DNA from: SUG1106 sp051883095
GTDB lineage: Bacteria > Bacillota > Clostridia > Peptostreptococcales > Anaerovoracaceae
DNA: 64,000 nucleotides
Reading direction: 5' to 3'
Assembly (NCBI GenBank): GCA_051883095.1
Contig: JBJETB010000011.1
Coordinates: 1 to 64,000, forward strand
Below, in pieces: positions 16,599-26,089 of the stretch (position 1 is its first letter; every line of letters starts with the position of its first letter). The position numbers were made by a program, and so were the translations under genes. The notes beneath the pieces are model-generated. The model was not told the origin of the DNA, searched no databases, and saw only the letters and a list, made by a program, of their open reading frames with translations.

Positions 16599-18005
16599 TT
16601 AGCTGAAAATTCCCAGTTTGAAGAAGCCATCCAGCTGTCCCAGCAGAACCATTACCATCATTATCGGAGCGATAAATTTGATACAGAAATCGTAGAATTT
16701 CTTGGTTTTGAACTGAGCACCGTTTAAGGTTGCTTCTTCATCAACAAGTGATGTCGGAATAATAATTGCCATATAGCATGCACCAAGAGGCATCAGGATA
16801 CCTTCAGCGATAAGGTCGATAGCGTCAAGCCAGCAGCCCTGACCGAAGAACTGCGGGAAGCCGTTGGCACCAAGGCCGTCCAGAGATACCACTGAAGCAG
16901 TGATGGCAATTGACAGACCCACAAGTGTTGTGATAGTCTTTCTGTTGAATTTCTTACCTTTTTCAATATATTTATCCATTACTACGGCAACATTACCTTC
17001 AAGCAGTGAGATTGAAGAAGTAATAGCTGCAATGAATACAAGGAAGTACATGAGGAAACCGAAGAACGGTCCTACAGGTCCCATGTTATCGAATACGGTC
17101 TGCAGAGTGATGAAGAGGAGCCCCGGACCTTGTCCCGCTTCAAGACCCATTGCGAACACTGCAGGCATTGTAGCCAACCCGGCCATTATAGCAACCAGAG
17201 TATCAGCAAAAGGAATAACGAGAGCGCTTCTTTCCAGGTTCTGATCCTTAGGAAGGTATGAACCGTAGGTTACCATGATAGCCATACCTAATGAAAGTGA
17301 GAAGAACATCTGACCGCCGGCAACAGCCAGAACAGATATCCAGCCTGCACCCTGGAAGACTTCCCAGTTAGGCTTGAACATGAATGCAAGTCCTTCTGAT
17401 GCACCCGGAAGAGTAACGCTTCTTATAATTACGATAACCAGCATTACAAACAAGGCAGGCATTGCAACTGTAGTGAACTTCTCAATACCACCGGATACTC
17501 CGTTTATTACGATGATTACCGTAAGGAATACAAAGATCAATGAAAAGATTACTGTCTGAAGCATGTCTGAGGTAAATGTTGCGAAGTACTCTCCGCTGTC
17601 CATTCCGCCTACGCCCCAGCTTGCGCCGAAGAGATCTCCCAGATTGGCGATAGCATATTTGATACAGTAGCCGCCCAGCATGGAGTAGAACGATAAAATC
17701 AGCCATGGAGCGATGACTTCCATCCAGCCTATAAAGGCATATTTTTCAGATAATGATCTGTAGGCTCCGATAACACCTTTGCCGGTGCTGCGTCCCAGTG
17801 CAAGCTCCGACATGAGGATTACATATCCTACGAAAACAACGAGAATAAGATAAAGAAGCAAGAAAGCGAAACCGCCGTTTGCCCCCATCTTATAAGGGAA
17901 TCCCCAAAGGTTTCCGAGACCTACGGCAGAGCCTATGGCAGCCATAAGGAAACCAAAATTAGAACCGAATTGGCCCTTGTGGCTTTCGCCTTGATTATTT
18001 CCCAT
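16599..18005 (-). CDS. Sodium:neurotransmitter symporter family (SNF) transporter
   Basis: A 468-residue LeuT-fold sodium symporter with about eleven or twelve membrane helices. The N-terminus has the family signature (IGSAVGLGNLWGFPYKMGANGGFAFLLLY, about residues 23-50) with the unwound TM1 that binds substrate and sodium. Bacterial members import amino acids or amines. A strong AGGAGG site precedes the ATG on the minus strand. It is monocistronic, ending at the shared terminator. Confidence 0.95.
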   Translation of the reverse strand: MGNNQGESHKGQFGSNFGFLMAAIGSAVGLGNLWGFPYKMGANGGFAFLLLYLILVVFVGYVILMSELALGRSTGKGVIGAYRSLSEKYAFIGWMEVIAPWLILSFYSMLGGYCIKYAIANLGDLFGASWGVGGMDSGEYFATFTSDMLQTVIFSLIFVFLTVIIVINGVSGGIEKFTTVAMPALFVMLVIVIIRSVTLPGASEGLAFMFKPNWEVFQGAGWISVLAVAGGQMFFSLSLGMAIMVTYGSYLPKDQNLERSALVIPFADTLVAIMAGLATMPAVFAMGLEAGQGPGLLFITLQTVFDNMGPVGPFFGFLMYFLVFIAAITSSISLLEGNVAVVMDKYIEKGKKFNRKTITTLVGLSIAITASVVSLDGLGANGFPQFFGQGCWLDAIDLIAEGILMPLGACYMAIIIPTSLVDEEATLNGAQFKTKKFYDFCIKFIAPIMMVMVLLGQLDGFFKLGIFS

Positions 18006-18047
18006 ATTAATTTCCTCCTAAACACATAAACAATAGTTAGTAAAAAG

Positions 18048-18053
18048 ATAATA
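18048..18053 (-). promoter_or_regulatory. Candidate extended -10 for the symporter gene
   Basis: On the minus strand TATTAT is preceded by TGG (TG-n). The -35 region is poor. It lies 43 bases ahead of the gene. Confidence 0.35.
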
Positions 18054-18127
18054 CCATAAAACACTTTAGCAGAAAAAACAATATAAGTCAATAAAATGTG
18101 TGAAATTATACATAGGACAAAGGGTAT

Positions 18128-18156
18128 TTGACTGAAAGGGAAAAGAGTTGTATAAT
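18128..18156 (+). promoter_or_regulatory. Promoter of the ybaK-yitT-uvrB-uvrA-pncB run
   Basis: TTGACT (18128-18133), a 17-base spacer and TATAAT (18151-18156) form a near-consensus sigma-70 promoter 36 bases upstream of ybaK. The five genes that follow are separated by only 2-15 bases. Confidence 0.8.
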
Positions 18157-18191
18157 AAAAAGTTGAAATATGACAAAAACGAGGTGCAAAA

Positions 18192-18683
18192 ATGGCAATA
18201 GAAAAGGTAAGAGATTATTTCAGACAATTTGGAATTGAAGATAGAATTTTGGAATTTGAAGTGTCCAGCGCTACAGTGGATCTGGCAGCCAAGGCAGTCG
18301 GCGTAGAAGGGGCGAGAATATGCAAGACCCTTTCTTTTAAAGACGGAGAAGACGGTTGCATCCTCATACAGACTGCCGGTGATACCAAGATAGACAACCG
18401 CAAATTCAAGGACACCTTCGGACAGAAGGCCAAAATGCTCTCAGCCGAGGAAGTTGTGGAATTTACAGGACACGCCATAGGAGGGGTATGTGCCTTTGCA
18501 ATAGACAATCCTAAAGTTAAGATTTACTGTGACGAATCCCTCAGGAGGTTTGAAACAGTCTTTCCCGCATGCGGAAGCTCAAACAGCGCTATTGAATTTA
18601 CCTGCGATGAGATTTTCAGGTACTCCAAGGCCATAGGCTGGATAGACGTGTGCAAAATCCCGGAACCTGATCCGGAGGTATAA
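18192..18683 (+). CDS. YbaK/EbsC-family aminoacyl-tRNA deacylase
   Basis: A 163-residue trans-editing deacylase of the YbaK/ProX type, which clears mischarged tRNA (for YbaK, Cys-tRNA-Pro). Family features visible are the ARICKTLSFK segment near residues 39-48 with the conserved lysine, the GDTKIDNRKF stretch and the GGVCAFAIDN loop (about 100). The length is typical. It is the first gene of a long operon with DNA repair genes. The exact tRNA specificity cannot be read from sequence. Confidence 0.88.
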   Translation: MAIEKVRDYFRQFGIEDRILEFEVSSATVDLAAKAVGVEGARICKTLSFKDGEDGCILIQTAGDTKIDNRKFKDTFGQKAKMLSAEEVVEFTGHAIGGVCAFAIDNPKVKIYCDESLRRFETVFPACGSSNSAIEFTCDEIFRYSKAIGWIDVCKIPEPDPEV

Positions 18684-18693
18684 GAGGTATAAG

Positions 18694-19554
18694 ATGAAGA
18701 AAAAAGTCTACGGTGAACTGAAAATGTTCTTTTTCCTCACACTGGCATCTGCAATAATAGCTTTTAATCTGCGAAGCTTTGTGCGTGTGGGAGGACTGTT
18801 TCCCGGCGGTTTCAGCGGTCTTACCATTCTGCTGCAGCAGATAGGCAGAGAGTTCTTTAATCTGGAAATACCGTATTCGGTGCTTTATCTGCCGCTGAAT
18901 CTGATTCCGGCGTACATAGGCCTGAAGCATATAGGAAAGAAGTTCACATTGTATTCTTTTTATGTAGTCTTCCTTTCCAGTATACTTACGGATATTTTTC
19001 CGCCTATAACCATCACCTATGATACTCTGCTGGTGGCTATTTTCGGCGGCCTGGTAAATGGAGTTGCTATCAGTCTCTGCCTTATTAACGGAGCCAGCGG
19101 AGGGGGAACCGACTTTATATCCATATATTTCTCGGAAAAAAAGGGTATAGATGCGTGGAATTACATACTGGCAGCCAATGTGGTAATACTTACTACAGCA
19201 GGAATACTGTTTGGATTTGATAAAGCTCTGTATTCCATAATATATCAGTTTACCAGCACACAGGTCATTCAGACACTGTTTAAACGTTATCAGAAGGATA
19301 CGCTGCTGATTATAACTTCGCAGCCCCAGGCGGTTTACGGCAAGATACGTGAACTCACTCACCACGATGCCACATTGATTCAGGGGACAGGATGCTTCGA
19401 AGGTGCGGAAAGAAATATTCTTTACTCTGTAGTGGGCAGAGAACAGGTGGATAAAGTCATTGCAGCAATCAAGAATATAGATGATAAGGCTTTTATCAAC
19501 GTTATAAGGACAGAGCAGATAAACGGCAGGTTCTATAAGGTGCCGACGAAATAG
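18694..19554 (+). CDS. YitT-family membrane protein
   Basis: A 286-residue protein of the YitT family (DUF161 membrane part plus C-terminal DUF2179). Five or so helices occupy residues 10-195, with the characteristic GGLFPGGFSGL and GASGGGTDFISIY motifs. The cytoplasmic DUF2179 domain (about 205-280, TLLIITSQPQAV...VRTEQINGRFYKV) resembles a PII-like regulatory fold. The function is not established; the family is widespread in Firmicutes. It lies ten bases after ybaK and eight before uvrB. Confidence 0.92.
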   Translation: MKKKVYGELKMFFFLTLASAIIAFNLRSFVRVGGLFPGGFSGLTILLQQIGREFFNLEIPYSVLYLPLNLIPAYIGLKHIGKKFTLYSFYVVFLSSILTDIFPPITITYDTLLVAIFGGLVNGVAISLCLINGASGGGTDFISIYFSEKKGIDAWNYILAANVVILTTAGILFGFDKALYSIIYQFTSTQVIQTLFKRYQKDTLLIITSQPQAVYGKIRELTHHDATLIQGTGCFEGAERNILYSVVGREQVDKVIAAIKNIDDKAFINVIRTEQINGRFYKVPTK

Positions 19555-19562
19555 GAGATAGA

Positions 19563-21536
19563 ATGGATCATTTTAAATTAGTCTCGGAATACAAGATGAC
19601 AGGTGACCAGCCCCAGGCAGTGGAAAAACTGGCCGAGGGTATAGCCGACGGACTCAAGTATCAGACTCTGATGGGTGTAACCGGCTCAGGCAAAACCTTC
19701 ACTATGGCAAATCTCATAGAGCGGGTAAACCGACCGACACTTGTAATTTCACATAACAAGACTCTGGCGGCTCAGCTCCACGGTGAATTCAAGGAATTCT
19801 TCCCTGAAAACGCTGTGGAATACTTTGTATCCTACTACGACTATTATCAGCCGGAGGCCTATGTGCCGTCCACTGACACATACATTGAAAAGGACTCTGA
19901 TATCAATGCTGAGATAGAAAAGCTGCGCCACTCGGCTACAGCTGCTCTAGCTGAGCGAAGAGATGTAATAATCGTTGCATCGGTTTCATGTATCTACGGT
20001 CTGGGAAGTCCTTTTGATTACGAGAACCAGATGCTTTCCTTAAGACCGGGCATGGAAAAGCCACGCAAGGAGATACTGAGAAAGCTGGTGGATATTCAGT
20101 ACACCAGAAACGATATGGCCTTTGAAAGGGGCAGTTTCAGAGTTCGCGGAGATATTATAGATATTTATCCTGCAGGAAACGACTCGGCTGTGAGAGTGGA
20201 ACTCTTCGGCGATGAAATAGAAAGCATCAAGGAAATGAATCCGGTGACAGGTGAAATTCTGGGTATAAGAAATCATATTTCCATTTATCCGGCATCCCAT
20301 TATGTGACCTCGCCGGAAAGCATGGAACGGGCAATCAGGACTATCGACGAGGAACTGACAGAGCGTGTGCAATGGTTTAAGGACAGAGGAAAGCTTCTGG
20401 AAGCACAGCGCATAGAACAACGGACGAGATACGACCTCGAGATGCTCAGAGAAATCGGCAGCTGTAAGGGAATAGAAAACTACTCACGGCACCTGGCAGG
20501 AAACCAGCCGGGGGAAAGACCTTACACTCTCATAGACTATTTTCCTGATGATTTTCTCGTGATAATAGATGAGTCTCATGTTATGCTGCCTCAGCTTCGC
20601 GCTATGTATGCAGGAGACAGGTCCAGAAAATCCTCACTGGTGGAATATGGTTTCAGACTGCCTTCGGCCCTTGATAACAGGCCGCTTAAATTTGAAGAGT
20701 TTGACGACCTGATAAATCAGGTTGTATTTGTCAGTGCCACTCCGGCACAATACGAAAAAGAAGTTTCCGGAGGCATAAGTGCAGAGCAGATAATCAGGCC
20801 TACGGGGCTTCTGGATCCTCCTATTGAAATCGTGCCGACAGAGGGTCAGATAGACCACCTTATCGGCAGGATAAAGGAAGTTACAGCCCGTGGAGAACGG
20901 GTTCTGGTGACGACTCTCACAAAAAAGATGGCGGAGAGTTTAACAGACTACCTTAAAGGGGTAAATATAAAGGTAAGATATCTGCATTCCGAAGTGGATA
21001 CTCTGGAGAGAATGGAGATTATACGCGATCTGCGTCTGGGAGTATTTGATGTTCTGGTGGGCATAAACCTGCTTCGGGAAGGGCTCGATATACCTGAGGT
21101 TTCTCTGGTGGCTATCCTCGATGCAGATAAGGAAGGTTTCCTGAGAACGGAGACATCACTTATACAGACAATCGGCAGGGCCGCGAGAAATGTGGACGGC
21201 CGTGTTATAATGTATGCGGACCGCGTAAGTGCCGCCATGGATGTGGCGATTAAAGAGACAGAGCGCAGACGTGCCATTCAGGATGCCTATAACAAAGCTC
21301 ACGGCATCACGCCTGAGTCTGTTAAGAAGTCCGTTCGAGCTGTAATCGAAGCTACCAAGGTGGCCGAGGATGTATCCGACTATGTGGGCAAGAGCCCGCT
21401 GGAGCTGACCAAGAAGGAACTTACCGAATATGTAAAGAAGCTGGAAAAGGAAATGAAGCAGGCTGCCGCAGACCTTCAGTTCGAGCGTGCCGCCCAGCTG
21501 CGTGACCAGCTCTTTGAGTACAAGGTACGACTATAA
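19563..21536 (+). CDS. uvrB: Excinuclease ABC subunit B
   Basis: Damage-verifying helicase-like subunit of nucleotide excision repair. The 657 residues show Walker A GVTGSGKT (about 39-46), the beta-hairpin region YYDYYQPEAYVP that clamps DNA, the UvrA-interacting domain 2, DESH (motif II), the helicase C-terminal NLLREGLDIPEVSLV and QTIGRAARN, and the final UVR coiled coil that binds UvrC (LEKEMKQAAADLQFERAAQLRD). It is adjacent to uvrA in the standard order. Confidence 0.98.
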   Translation: MDHFKLVSEYKMTGDQPQAVEKLAEGIADGLKYQTLMGVTGSGKTFTMANLIERVNRPTLVISHNKTLAAQLHGEFKEFFPENAVEYFVSYYDYYQPEAYVPSTDTYIEKDSDINAEIEKLRHSATAALAERRDVIIVASVSCIYGLGSPFDYENQMLSLRPGMEKPRKEILRKLVDIQYTRNDMAFERGSFRVRGDIIDIYPAGNDSAVRVELFGDEIESIKEMNPVTGEILGIRNHISIYPASHYVTSPESMERAIRTIDEELTERVQWFKDRGKLLEAQRIEQRTRYDLEMLREIGSCKGIENYSRHLAGNQPGERPYTLIDYFPDDFLVIIDESHVMLPQLRAMYAGDRSRKSSLVEYGFRLPSALDNRPLKFEEFDDLINQVVFVSATPAQYEKEVSGGISAEQIIRPTGLLDPPIEIVPTEGQIDHLIGRIKEVTARGERVLVTTLTKKMAESLTDYLKGVNIKVRYLHSEVDTLERMEIIRDLRLGVFDVLVGINLLREGLDIPEVSLVAILDADKEGFLRTETSLIQTIGRAARNVDGRVIMYADRVSAAMDVAIKETERRRAIQDAYNKAHGITPESVKKSVRAVIEATKVAEDVSDYVGKSPLELTKKELTEYVKKLEKEMKQAAADLQFERAAQLRDQLFEYKVRL

Positions 21537-21551
21537 AGGAGAAAAAACAAT

Positions 21552-24404
21552 ATGTCAAAGGACATCGTAATAAAGGGTGCCAATGAAAACAATCTGAAGA
21601 GCCTTGATGTTACCATCCCAAGGGATAAGATGGTGGTTCTTACGGGGCTTTCCGGTTCGGGAAAATCATCACTGGCTTTTGATACCATCTATGCAGAGGG
21701 ACAGCGGAGATATATGGAGAGCCTTTCTTCCTATGCCCGCCAGTTCCTGGGACAGATGGAAAAGCCCGATGTGGAATATATCGAGGGCCTTTCACCGGCA
21801 ATTTCCATAGACCAGAAGACTACCAACCGCAATCCCCGCTCCACGGTGGGAACGGTAACGGAGATTCACGACTACCTGAGACTGCTCTATGCCAGAATCG
21901 GCAAACCTCATTGTCCTATATGTGGTAAGCCTATTGCAAGTCAGTCGGTGGATCAGATGGTTGATACCATCATGGGTTTTGAGGAAGGCACCAAGCTGAT
22001 GATAATGGCTCCTGTCATACGTCAGCGCAAGGGCACCCACGAAAAGATTATAGAGAGAATAAAGAAAGAAGGCTTTACCCGCCTGCGTGTGGACGGAGAG
22101 ATTAAAGTCATAGATGAAGACGAAATCAAGCTGGAGAAGACCTTCAAACACACTATAGAAATCGTGGTGGACAGAATCATAGTAAAACCGGGTCAGGAGG
22201 GAAGAATCTCCGAGGCATGCGAACTTGCCATAGCCCAGGGTGACGGGCTGGTTGAAATCGAAGGGGATTTTTATGACCATCACTACGAAAAGACTTTCAG
22301 CACCAAGCTGGCCTGTCCTGAACATGGAATCAGCATTGAGGAACTGGAACCGAGGATGTTTTCCTTTAATGCTCCCTTCGGCGCATGTCCTGCCTGCAAT
22401 GGACTGGGATTTACTCAGAAGCTGGATCCTTCCAAGCTTATCGACGAAAGTCTCAGCATAAGGGAAGGGGCGCTGCAGCCGATTTTCGGAACCATGGAGT
22501 TCAGCGGTTATTATCGCCAGATTGTGGACGCACTGATTGCAGAGCATGGAGTGGATCCGGATGTGCCGCTTAAAGATTTGCCCGAAAGCTTCAGGAAGGA
22601 GCTCTACTACGGCACGGGAGACAGAAATCTTAAATTCACCTATGTAAGCCGCTCTTCGGGGAGCCGTTCTCTCATGGACCGACCTTTTGAAGGAGCACTT
22701 AACAATATAGAAAGAAGATACAGAGAAAGCACCTCCGACTATTTCAAGGAGAAGATGGCTCAGTACATGGTCATAAAGGAATGTTCCGACTGCCATGGAA
22801 AGAGACTTAAACCTGAGGTTCTGGCCGTAACGGTTGGAGGAATCAATATTGCTGAACTTTCAGAAATGTCCATCAGGGAGGCTCTGGATTTTATAGAAAA
22901 GCTGGAGCTGTCTGAGACCGACGCCCAAATCGCGTATCAGATTCTGAAGGAGATAAAAGCAAGACTTAATTTTCTGGTGGATGTGGGCCTTGACTACCTG
23001 ACACTTTCAAGAAGTGCGGGGACCCTTTCCGGAGGGGAATCACAGCGTATCAGGCTTGCCACCCAGATAGGTTCAAGTCTGGTGGGAGTGCTGTATATAT
23101 TAGACGAGCCTAGTATAGGACTTCATCAGAAGGACAATGAAAAGCTTCTGCAGACTCTGCGCCACCTGACGGATATCGGCAATACCCTTATAGTGGTTGA
23201 GCATGATGAGGATACAATGTATGCTGCGGATCATATCGTAGACATAGGGCCTGGAGCGGGAATCAACGGCGGTGAGCTGGTGGCTCAGGGAACGGTGGAG
23301 GATATCAAGGCATGTAAGGAATCAATAACAGGCCAGTACCTTTCCGGTGAAAAGAAAATTTACGTTCCGTCAGAACGGCGTCCGGGAAATGGACTTAAGA
23401 TTACCGTCAAGGGTGCACGTCAGAACAACCTTAAGAATATAGATGTCGACTTTCCTCTGGGAAAATTCATATGCGTTACAGGAGTTTCCGGCTCGGGAAA
23501 GAGCAGCCTTGTAAACGAAATTCTGTATAAGGGTGCTGCAAAGATTACCAACAGACTGCAGGAGGAACCGGGAGAGCACGATGCAATCCTGGGACTTGAA
23601 AATATAGATAAGGTGATTGACATAGACCAGTCGCCTATCGGCAGAACACCTCGTTCCAACCCGGCAACCTATACGGGGATGTTCAACTACATCCGCGACC
23701 TTTTCGCCAGCCTGCCCGAATCCAAGCTGAGAGGCTTCCAGAAGGGAAGATTCAGTTTCAATGTAAAGGGAGGACGGTGCGAGGCCTGCAGCGGAGACGG
23801 GATAATAAAGATAGAAATGCATTTCCTGCCTGACGTTTACGTGCCTTGCGAGGTGTGCAAGGGCAAACGCTACAACAGAGAGACCCTTGAGGTAAAATAT
23901 AAAGGAAAGAGTATTTTCGATGTACTTGACATGAGTGTCAGTGAGGCGGTTGAATTCTTTAAGAACGTGCCTGCCATAGCAAGACATCTCAATACTTTAG
24001 AAGAAGTAGGCCTTGGATATATCAAGCTTGGCCAGCCGTCTACCCAGCTTTCCGGCGGTGAGGCGCAGAGAGTCAAGCTTGCCACAGAGCTTACCAAAAG
24101 AAGTACAGGCAAAACACTGTACATTCTGGACGAGCCGACTACAGGACTTCATTTTGCCGATGTGGACAAACTGCTGACAGTTCTGGACAAGCTGGTTGAC
24201 GCAGGAAACACAGTCGTTGTAATAGAACACAATCTTGATGTAATAAAACGTGCCGATTATATTATTGACCTTGGACCTGACGGAGGAACCCGAGGCGGCA
24301 CCATCGTAACCACAGGAACGCCGGAAGAAGTGGCAGACTGCCCTGATTCATATACAGGCCAGTTCCTTAAGAAGCTTTTACAGCAGAAAAAAACGGAGGA
24401 ATAA
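21552..24404 (+). CDS. uvrA: Excinuclease ABC subunit A
   Basis: DNA damage-recognition ATPase. The 950 residues contain two ABC modules with Walker A GLSGSGKSS (about 31-39) and GVSGSGKSS (about 640), the signatures TLSGGESQRI and QLSGGEAQRV, and Walker B LDEPSIGLH and LDEPTTGLH. Zinc sites follow the UvrA pattern: CPICG near 120 with a partner pair, and CEACSGDG...CEVCKGK in the second module. A GGAGAAAA ribosome site follows uvrB by 15 bases. Confidence 0.98.
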   Translation: MSKDIVIKGANENNLKSLDVTIPRDKMVVLTGLSGSGKSSLAFDTIYAEGQRRYMESLSSYARQFLGQMEKPDVEYIEGLSPAISIDQKTTNRNPRSTVGTVTEIHDYLRLLYARIGKPHCPICGKPIASQSVDQMVDTIMGFEEGTKLMIMAPVIRQRKGTHEKIIERIKKEGFTRLRVDGEIKVIDEDEIKLEKTFKHTIEIVVDRIIVKPGQEGRISEACELAIAQGDGLVEIEGDFYDHHYEKTFSTKLACPEHGISIEELEPRMFSFNAPFGACPACNGLGFTQKLDPSKLIDESLSIREGALQPIFGTMEFSGYYRQIVDALIAEHGVDPDVPLKDLPESFRKELYYGTGDRNLKFTYVSRSSGSRSLMDRPFEGALNNIERRYRESTSDYFKEKMAQYMVIKECSDCHGKRLKPEVLAVTVGGINIAELSEMSIREALDFIEKLELSETDAQIAYQILKEIKARLNFLVDVGLDYLTLSRSAGTLSGGESQRIRLATQIGSSLVGVLYILDEPSIGLHQKDNEKLLQTLRHLTDIGNTLIVVEHDEDTMYAADHIVDIGPGAGINGGELVAQGTVEDIKACKESITGQYLSGEKKIYVPSERRPGNGLKITVKGARQNNLKNIDVDFPLGKFICVTGVSGSGKSSLVNEILYKGAAKITNRLQEEPGEHDAILGLENIDKVIDIDQSPIGRTPRSNPATYTGMFNYIRDLFASLPESKLRGFQKGRFSFNVKGGRCEACSGDGIIKIEMHFLPDVYVPCEVCKGKRYNRETLEVKYKGKSIFDVLDMSVSEAVEFFKNVPAIARHLNTLEEVGLGYIKLGQPSTQLSGGEAQRVKLATELTKRSTGKTLYILDEPTTGLHFADVDKLLTVLDKLVDAGNTVVVIEHNLDVIKRADYIIDLGPDGGTRGGTIVTTGTPEEVADCPDSYTGQFLKKLLQQKKTEE

Positions 24405-24406
24405 CA

Positions 24407-25840
24407 ATGGAAAGTAAACTCAATCTCACCATGCTGACGGACTTTTATGAGCTGACTATGGCAGACGGATATTTTGAGACAGGAATGGCAGAAGATATCG
24501 CATATTTTGATATGTTCTTCAGAAAGGTTCCCGACGGAGGCGGTTTCGCCATTATGGCAGGGCTGGAGCAGACCATCGACTATCTCAAAAATCTGAAATT
24601 CACAGAAGAGGATATCGAATACCTGAGAAGCAAGAACATGTTCTGTGAGGAATTTCTCAATTACCTGAGAAACTTCGAATTCAAGTGCGATGTCTGGGCA
24701 GTTCCGGAAGGGACACCGATTTTCCCTCACGAACCTATAGTAACGGTGAGAGGACCTGTAATGCAGGCACAGTTCGTTGAAACTATGATACTGCTAACTA
24801 TCAATCATCAGAGCCTTATCGCCACAAAGGCCAACCGAATCGTGAGAGCCGCCAAAGGCAGACCGGTTATGGAATTCGGTACGAGAAGAGCTCATGGTGC
24901 GGAAGCCGCTATTTTCGGCGCCCGTGCTGCTTACATAGGAGGCTGCGCCGGAACTGCCTGCACCATAGCGGACAGAGACTACGGCATCAAGGCACTAGGT
25001 ACCATGGCTCATAGCTGGGTTCAGATGTTCCCTGACGAATATACAGCATTCAAAAAATATGCTGAGATTTATCCTCAGAACTGTACTCTCCTGGTGGACA
25101 CATACAACGTGCTTAAGTCCGGCGTACCTGCAGCTATAAAAGTATTCAAGGAAATGAAACCTGAATCAATGGGTATCAGAATCGATTCCGGAGACGTGAC
25201 CTATCTGACTAAGAAGGCACGTAAGATGCTGGATGATGCCGGCCTTCAGGACTGCAAAATCGTTGTTTCCAATTCCCTTGACGAGTATATTATAAGGGAT
25301 GTTATTCTGGAAGGAGCATGCATAGATTCCTTTGGAGTAGGCGAGAGACTTATTACGGCCAAGTCGGAGCCGGTATATGGCGGTGTTTACAAGCTGGCTG
25401 CTCTTGAAACCAACGGCGAACTCATACCTAAGATCAAGATTTCAGAGAACGTTGAAAAGATTACAAATCCGGGATTCAAGGGACTGTTCAGACTTTATGA
25501 CAAGACTACAGGCAAGGCCAGAGGTGACGTTATAACTGTAGCCGGTGAAACCATCCCTGAACAGGATGAGTACGTAATTTTCGACCCTAATGCTGTATGG
25601 AAAAAGACGCGCGTGACCAATTATACGGTGAGAAATCTGCAGGTTCCTATCTTCAAGGATGGCAAATGCGTTTACGAGAGCCCGTCAATCGAAGAAATCA
25701 AGGCTTACTGCAAGGAGCAGATTGATACCCTCTGGGATGAGACTCTCAGATTCGAGAATCCGCAGACATATTATGTTGACCTTTCACAGAAGCTCTGGGA
25801 TATGAAGAACAGGCTGCTGGAAGAACATTCGGAGAAATAA
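24407..25840 (+). CDS. pncB: Nicotinate phosphoribosyltransferase
   Basis: Salvages nicotinate to NaMN with PRPP and ATP for NAD synthesis. The 477 residues belong to the clostridial/archaeal-type class: MLTDFYELTMADGYF at the N-terminus, MEFGTRRAHGAEAA (about 160-173, containing the active-site histidine), the GTMAHSW segment, and RIDSGD(V)TYL for the phosphate-binding barrel end. The CGGAGG site overlaps the end of uvrA and the ATG follows the uvrA stop by two bases. It is the last gene of the operon from 18192. Confidence 0.95.
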   Translation: MESKLNLTMLTDFYELTMADGYFETGMAEDIAYFDMFFRKVPDGGGFAIMAGLEQTIDYLKNLKFTEEDIEYLRSKNMFCEEFLNYLRNFEFKCDVWAVPEGTPIFPHEPIVTVRGPVMQAQFVETMILLTINHQSLIATKANRIVRAAKGRPVMEFGTRRAHGAEAAIFGARAAYIGGCAGTACTIADRDYGIKALGTMAHSWVQMFPDEYTAFKKYAEIYPQNCTLLVDTYNVLKSGVPAAIKVFKEMKPESMGIRIDSGDVTYLTKKARKMLDDAGLQDCKIVVSNSLDEYIIRDVILEGACIDSFGVGERLITAKSEPVYGGVYKLAALETNGELIPKIKISENVEKITNPGFKGLFRLYDKTTGKARGDVITVAGETIPEQDEYVIFDPNAVWKKTRVTNYTVRNLQVPIFKDGKCVYESPSIEEIKAYCKEQIDTLWDETLRFENPQTYYVDLSQKLWDMKNRLLEEHSEK

Positions 25841-25887
25841 TTCAGAATGCTATGATTTATACGACAGTTAAAAATTTGTTAAAAAAA

Positions 25888-25903
25888 CTTAAGATATCTT
25901 AAG
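25888..25903. promoter_or_regulatory. Perfect 16-bp palindrome
   Basis: CTTAAGATATCTTAAG is a perfect palindrome behind an A run, upstream of the truncated gene at 25957. It overlaps a possible -35 region (AAGACA, 25901-25906) for TATTAT at 25925-25930. It could be an operator. Confidence 0.35.
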
Positions 25904-25911
25904 ACACAGGG

Positions 25912-25949
25912 CCTCCTGGATGTGGTATTATGTACCTGCAACCAGGAGG
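25912..25949 (+). promoter_or_regulatory. Hairpin that would hide the ribosome-binding site of the truncated gene
   Basis: CCTCCTGG (25912-25919) is exactly complementary to CCAGGAGG (25942-25949), the Shine-Dalgarno sequence seven bases before the ATG at 25957. If transcribed together the two arms would pair across a 22-base loop and block translation. If transcription starts after 25930, as the TATTAT box suggests, the upstream arm is left out of the message. Confidence 0.5.
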
Positions 25950-25956
25950 TTTTCTG

Positions 25957-26055
25957 ATGAAGGATATATACATTTTATTGACCAAAAGCGATACCTTGTT
26001 TTCAAAGGATGTATATAGAATTACGTGGGCAGAGTATACTCATGCGTCCATTCCT
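25957..26055 (+). pseudogene. 5' remnant of a truncated core gene at the island 1 junction
   Basis: A strong AGGAGG site precedes ATG 25957. The first 32 residues (MKDIYILLTKSDTLFSKDVY then RITWAEYTHASI) look like the N-terminus of a clostridial family of roughly 200-residue papain-fold or NlpC-like proteins; I recall this only from memory of the family pattern. After about base 26052 the frame continues only as antisense of the convergent regulator gene's end and stops at 26190, so the body of the gene is missing. The break coincides with the switch from core genes to the catabolic island, suggesting island insertion removed the 3' part. Alternatively it is a genuine short protein. Confidence 0.45.
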
Positions 26056-26089
26056 TTGCCCCCCGGCGAGTTGCAGAAGCTTCCGATTT

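Noticed and set aside
21792..22796. 334-codon open frame on the minus strand
   Set aside because: It lies wholly antisense to uvrA, has no ribosome site and its translation has no recognisable domain; long antisense frames are a by-product of codon use.
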